From assembly GCA_911728455.2 (NCBI GenBank), contig OU452219.1:22999219-23063218 (forward strand): DNA of 64,000 bases, given 5' to 3'. The notes beneath the pieces are model-generated. The model did no database searches, was not told the origin of the DNA, and saw only the letters and a program-made list of their open reading frames with translations. This DNA comes from Marthasterias glacialis. Taxonomy: Eukaryota; Echinodermata; Asteroidea; Forcipulatida; Asteriidae. A program made the translations under genes and the position numbers. Positions 61,501-64,000 of this stretch are shown piece by piece (within the stretch, counting starts at the first letter, position 1; every line of letters starts with the position of its first letter).

Positions 61501-62667
61501 TTGGCCCTACGAAGACTATGACCCACGATGTGACATTAACTTTCGAAATGAGAGTTACATTCTTTTGCCACAATTTTTCCCTCGATGATCTCTTAGTCAT
61601 TGCCCGAGAGTCTGGAGTATATTAGATCCGAGATGCGATGACTTATTTTGGTGGAATTTTATGAAAAAACTCAGAGCTGGTACAGACACATTCAATCATC
61701 GTCAGAGCCATGATGGTTGCTGTTGTGTATATCCATTGTAAAGCACTAAGAATATGACCTGCATTCCTCTAGTCTTGTTCGTGTCGCTGTTTGCGCTGTT
61801 CAGAACCATTACGCCATCACTTTGAGGTGAACGACACAAAAAAACTGCTGGGCCAAGAAGTGGAGGTACATTTAGTCCCGCGTATTTGTACTATTTATGG
61901 GGCTACAAAAATCCCAGCCAATCAGAAGCGACGGGGTCAGAGTGCATACCTCATCCGCATCTTTTTAATTTGCGTACAATAAAAAATTGAGAATTATTTA
62001 TGTTTGAAACTTTATGAATAATTCAACAACAACACGCAGTCTTTTTCGTGTCGCTATGTGTGTGTATTCGTTCGTTGTGCCGTCGTCCGTAGCCGAACGC
62101 TAACAGACAATGTAAACGCCGCAAGAAGACTGCTGGAATAAAGACTAGTGCAGGAATACAACCCGCGCTGAGGAGCAGCAACCATCATGGCTCCTCCGCC
62201 GTCATTGACATGGGCTTATATCACCGAGATTTGACATAAAATTCCAGCAAAAGCCTAGGATTTATCGCACGGGGGATCGTGCGGAAATCTCCAGACTCTG
62301 CCTGTGAGTCTGACAGCAACGACCGACCGATCATTGAGGGATAAATTTGCAAAAAAAAGTAAGTCTCGATTCGAAAGCTGATGTCTGGTTTTAGAGGACA
62401 GGGTTCGTTGGGCCAAGAAGCGGAGGGAGTCCAGCGTATTGGCACAATGTATGGGGCTGCGATTATCGCAACTAAGTTAACATGACTTATCATTTTCATA
62501 TATTATTTTTAATTTGAGGAGAAATTGAAACACACTTTCCCATTAACTTGAACACTGACATTATCAACTCCTTCATGAGTTAAACAAATGACAAACTTAC
62601 ACCCTGTTTCTTTCTGAATTTCATCTATTTCCTCCTTTTGAAGAAGGGTTGACGTTCTAGATCCCAT
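58493..62667 (-). CDS. CHP1: Calcineurin B homologous protein 1 (CHP1), complete five-exon gene
   Basis: Five exons join in phase: 62667-62601, 61035-60963, 60590-60391, 59602-59418 and 58546-58493 (67+73+200+185+54 nt), giving 192 residues against 195 in human CHP1. All introns are GT..AG (1565, 372, 788 and 871 nt). The start MGSRTS has the Gly-2 that is myristoylated in the family. Two N-terminal EF-hands (about residues 39-50 and 73-84) are degenerate, as in orthologues. EF3 (loop 120-131, DLDNSGCVTRDE) is canonical. EF4 (161-172) has Asn at loop position 12. The segment EEQLGSIADRTI (146-157) and the C-terminal MSIRFL are strongly CHP1-like. Known family role: membrane-associated Ca2+ sensor that binds the juxtamembrane region of NHE-type Na+/H+ exchangers. 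Identity rests on reading the translation and I regard it as secure; CHP1 rather than CHP2 is inferred from overall similarity. Confidence 0.96.
59003..59038 (-). other. Histone-like 3' stem-loop remnant
   Basis: On the minus strand acgtctcttttcagagccac ca differs by one base from the metazoan replication-dependent histone 3' stem-loop (ggctcttttcagagcc, accA following). A purine-rich cccaaaagaga follows nine nt later, like the U7-binding downstream element. No histone coding sequence is visible upstream, and the stem has one mismatch. May be a relict of a histone gene or a chance hairpin within a repeat. Confidence 0.35.
59159..59335 (+). repeat. Tandem duplication, 73 bp with a 104-bp period
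   Basis: ctgttggactctgattatgg ... gtgcagtcctcag (59159-59231) is repeated at 59263-59335 with only a few differences. In CHP1 intron 4, between exon 4 and the terminal exon. Confidence 0.85.
59418..59602 (-). CDS. CHP1: CHP1 exon 4 (EF3 and EF4)
   Basis: A C-rich acceptor tract ending ccctag is followed by the end of Phe-114, then AFRMYDLDNSG onward. The exon ends in phase 0 at Lys-175 with donor GTAATT. It holds both C-terminal Ca2+-binding hands. The long G-run on the plus strand (59606-59617) is the polypyrimidine tract of this acceptor. Confidence 0.96.
59936..60010 (-). mobile_element. tRNA-like SINE head (left member of a head-to-head pair)
   Basis: On the minus strand: gggctagatagctcagctgg taaagcac (tRNA 5' half with A box) and gtgcaggttcacttcaaatc ccac (B box with a 4-nt insertion). 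In CHP1 intron 3. Confidence 0.55.
60222..60270 (+). mobile_element. tRNA-like SINE head (right member of the pair)
   Basis: gggatggatagctcagttgg tagaacactgg is a tRNA 5' half with an intact A box; the B box is lost. It points away from the minus-strand copy 210 nt to the left. Confidence 0.5.
60391..60590 (-). CDS. CHP1: CHP1 exon 3
   Basis: Starts in phase after ttgaag, completes Ser-47 and reads REDLLRIPELAINPLGDRII onward through the FRQFMRTLSLFRPI segment to NKLK. The donor is GTGAGT. This covers the end of EF1, EF2 and the variable linker (about residues 95-111) that separates the two EF pairs. Confidence 0.95.
60963..61035 (-). CDS. CHP1: CHP1 exon 2
   Basis: Acceptor tttccctacag and donor GTAAGT flank 73 nt that restore Phe-23 and encode SKRQIVRLYSRFESLDKSDN then GAL. 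This is the first helix and degenerate loop of EF-hand 1. It is too short to stand out as an open reading frame and was found by searching for the missing family segment. Confidence 0.94.
61138..61214. repeat. Dispersed repeat, inverted relative to 63.63 kb
   Basis: catcgattcggaggacagaa aatgat ... atttcatctttgatatcttg agaagccagtaggtgattt. Confidence 0.6.
61459..61725. repeat. Left arm of a long inverted repeat in CHP1 intron 1
   Basis: Reads agccccataaatagtgccaa tatgctggactacctccgct through gagtctggag, ggaattttatg and gagccatgatggttgctg. The reverse complement of 62170-62458 carries the same blocks in the same order. Confidence 0.75.
61850..61904 (+). repeat. Third partial copy of the arm end, in the loop
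   Basis: gggccaagaagtggaggtac ... gtatttgtactatttatggggct, same orientation as the right arm. Confidence 0.6.
62170..62458. repeat. Right arm of the long inverted repeat in CHP1 intron 1
   Basis: Inverted partner of 61459-61725, about 290 nt. Its end gttgggccaagaagcggagg is also found in a third partial copy at 61850-61904. Confidence 0.75.
62601..62667 (-). CDS. CHP1: CHP1 exon 1 (coding part)
   Basis: Encodes MGSRTSTLLQKEEIDEIQKE plus TG and the first base of Phe-23. The donor is a perfect GTAAGT (62600-62595). An in-frame ATG nine codons upstream exists, but the family's N-myristoylated Met-Gly start identifies 62667 as the initiator. Confidence 0.95.
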
Positions 62668-62699
62668 GTTTACCACCTGCACCTTCCGCGTCAATCAAT

Positions 62700-62707
62700 C
62701 ACGTCAT
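62700..62707 (-). promoter_or_regulatory. CRE-like site just upstream of CHP1 start
   Basis: ATGACGTG lies about 33 nt upstream of the CHP1 ATG on the gene strand. It resembles a cAMP-response half site (TGACG). Position near the presumed promoter makes it plausible, but a single octamer is weak evidence. Confidence 0.2.
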
Positions 62708-63332
62708 ACTCATAGTCCGTCACTATCAAAATGGTAACCCATTTAAATACGAAGTTCTATTTGTGGATAATCAGTGGCATGGCGGGTACCAGTCACAAAG
62801 AGATGATAAAAGAAAAAAGAAAAAAAAAGAATAGTCTGTCCAATTTGACTGGTATCCAGACTCCACATGTACACACACAGAGCGCCCTCCCTCGATCGAG
62901 CTCACTCATACCAGCACTGACACTCACGACAGAGCCAGAGCACGTAGATATAGAGCGACCGCCGGCCGACTGAGTTGTATTTCATCTTTTTTTTACAAAT
63001 AGCTGAAAAATGTAAGGTTTTTTTCTTTCTTCACACAAACATTTGTGAACAATTTTCGTATAAAACTAAAAGGTTGAATTATTGATTTTTTACGAAGTAA
63101 TGAAACTTAAAAGTAGTGACCCAACCGAAACTTGCAAAACATGTCAAATTGTCAGGGAGGTGTCATTATTTAAAGATATTTAAATATTCAATTGAGCAGT
63201 TGAGTGTTGCGTGTTGCAAACAAACACAGTGTGTTTAGACCCAGACATGCCAGAACTCGGGCGCTAGCGCTGTACTTTTGTTGTTGAGATTTGACTTTAT
63301 CGGTTGTACCAGCTAGCTAGTGTAGAGTAGTA

Positions 63333-63518
63333 GTACGACCGATATAGTGTCAAAATCTCCAAAAAAGGAGTTAGCGCCCCAGTTACTGGGTCTACCCTGG
63401 CCCCAGGCTGGCTGGGCCTGGGCCGGGGTTAGCATGACTACTGTACTACAGTAGTGGTTAGACCCAGTAACTGGGGCGCTGTACTCCTTTTTTTTAAATT
63501 TTGACATTGTCGGTTGTA
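63333..63518. repeat. Long inverted repeat, about 62-nt arms
   Basis: gtacgaccgatatagtgtca aaatctcc ... gcgccccagttactgggtct is inverted at 63457-63518. Loop contains nested ggccccaggc / gcctgggcc pairing. A further partial arm (gcgctgtacttttgttgttg) lies at 63269. Confidence 0.75.
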
Positions 63519-63633
63519 CTAGCGCCCCAGAAAAGTATGTGTAAGTTGGTTTGAAAAGCTGTTGTGGCGAAGAGGATTTAAAACACCTCTAAAAAAATGG
63601 CCACAATTACGACAAAAACTCAACAGAATTGCT

Positions 63634-63727
63634 GGAAAATCGCCTACTAGCTTCTCAAGATATCAAAGATGAAATAGAATGCATTTAATTGTACTTACGA
63701 TCACTTTCTGTCCTCCAAATCGATGAT
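63634..63727. repeat. Inverted partner of the 61.14-kb repeat
   Basis: aaaatcgcctactagcttct caagatatcaaagatgaaat ... tttctgtcctccaaatcgat. It has about 17 extra nt in the middle. Confidence 0.6.
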
Positions 63728-63843
63728 TTTTTAGCCCACTAAAACCACTCAAATGCAGCCGTTACAATCGCCATTTTACTACTGATACTGCGATATTCAA
63801 CGACTGTTTTCTTATACGAGGATTGCGTGTTCGCTGATGCCCT

Positions 63844-64000
63844 GACTTGCACATTGTCTTGTGCAGTCAACGCAGGATACCAGTTATGTAGAGCAACGAC
63901 CCCCCGTGGCTATTGAAAGTTCCATTTGGTCATGATTGGCCAAGCGCGCATGCTGTACAGCTGGTATCCTGCGTTGACTGCACAAGACAATGTGCAAGTC
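63844..64000. mobile_element. Element with perfect 40-bp inverted ends, cut by the window edge
   Basis: gacttgcacattgtcttgtg cagtcaacgcaggataccag (63844-63883) is perfectly reverse-complementary to 63961-64000. The arms enclose 77 bp. The right arm touches the last base, so it may be longer. Confidence 0.85.

Noticed and set aside
1..64000. CRISPR arrays, bacterial operons, prophage or viral genes
   Set aside because: The window is intron-bearing animal DNA. Repeats are foldback, SINE or microsatellite types, not spaced direct repeats, and no replication or capsid-type proteins are seen.

Overview
This window is intron-rich, AT-rich metazoan nuclear DNA. All convincing protein-coding genes lie on the minus strand in the right half. 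Several dispersed elements (a 'gggcccaatttcatagagct' terminal-inverted-repeat family, a 'ttaaaggca...ggatacc' family, tRNA-derived SINEs) resemble repeats I associate with echinoderm genomes, particularly sea stars. That assignment rests on memory of repeat families plus gene identity; a hemichordate or another echinoderm remains possible.

Layout. Positions 1-33.3 kb hold no gene I can support: unique AT-rich sequence, scattered fragments of dispersed repeats, one tRNA-derived SINE (1.66 kb), a pair of inverted repeats about 700 bp apart (21.0/21.7 kb), and a large purine-only microsatellite (22.04-22.31 kb). At 33.35-33.52 kb is a likely first coding exon (minus strand) of an unrecognised gene whose remaining exons would lie to the left, probably across much of that empty region. 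At 36.70-37.70 kb is a complete three-exon gene for a 225-residue protein with a divergent, PRD-like homeodomain. A repeated block (three copies at 37.9, 40.0 and 41.2 kb) and a decayed copy of its first exon (40.4-40.55 kb) sit just upstream, so this locus looks locally duplicated.

From 48.0 to 55.75 kb is a four-exon gene for a 149-residue tail-anchored PDZ protein orthologous to SYNJ2BP/OMP25 (outer mitochondrial membrane). From 58.49 to 62.67 kb is a five-exon gene for a 192-residue calcineurin B homologous protein (CHP1), a myristoylated EF-hand regulator of Na+/H+ exchangers. For both genes every intron has GT..AG ends and the reading phase is kept through all junctions, so both models are complete and apparently intact. 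I see no functional link between these neighbours.

The introns and intergenic space are rich in foldback elements: MITEs, long imperfect inverted repeats (notably about 270-nt arms inside CHP1 intron 1), a 0.8-kb hAT-like element filled with a palindromic short repeat, several tRNA-like SINEs, and a perfect 40-bp inverted repeat at the right edge. I see no operons, CRISPR arrays, viral genes or bacterial features.
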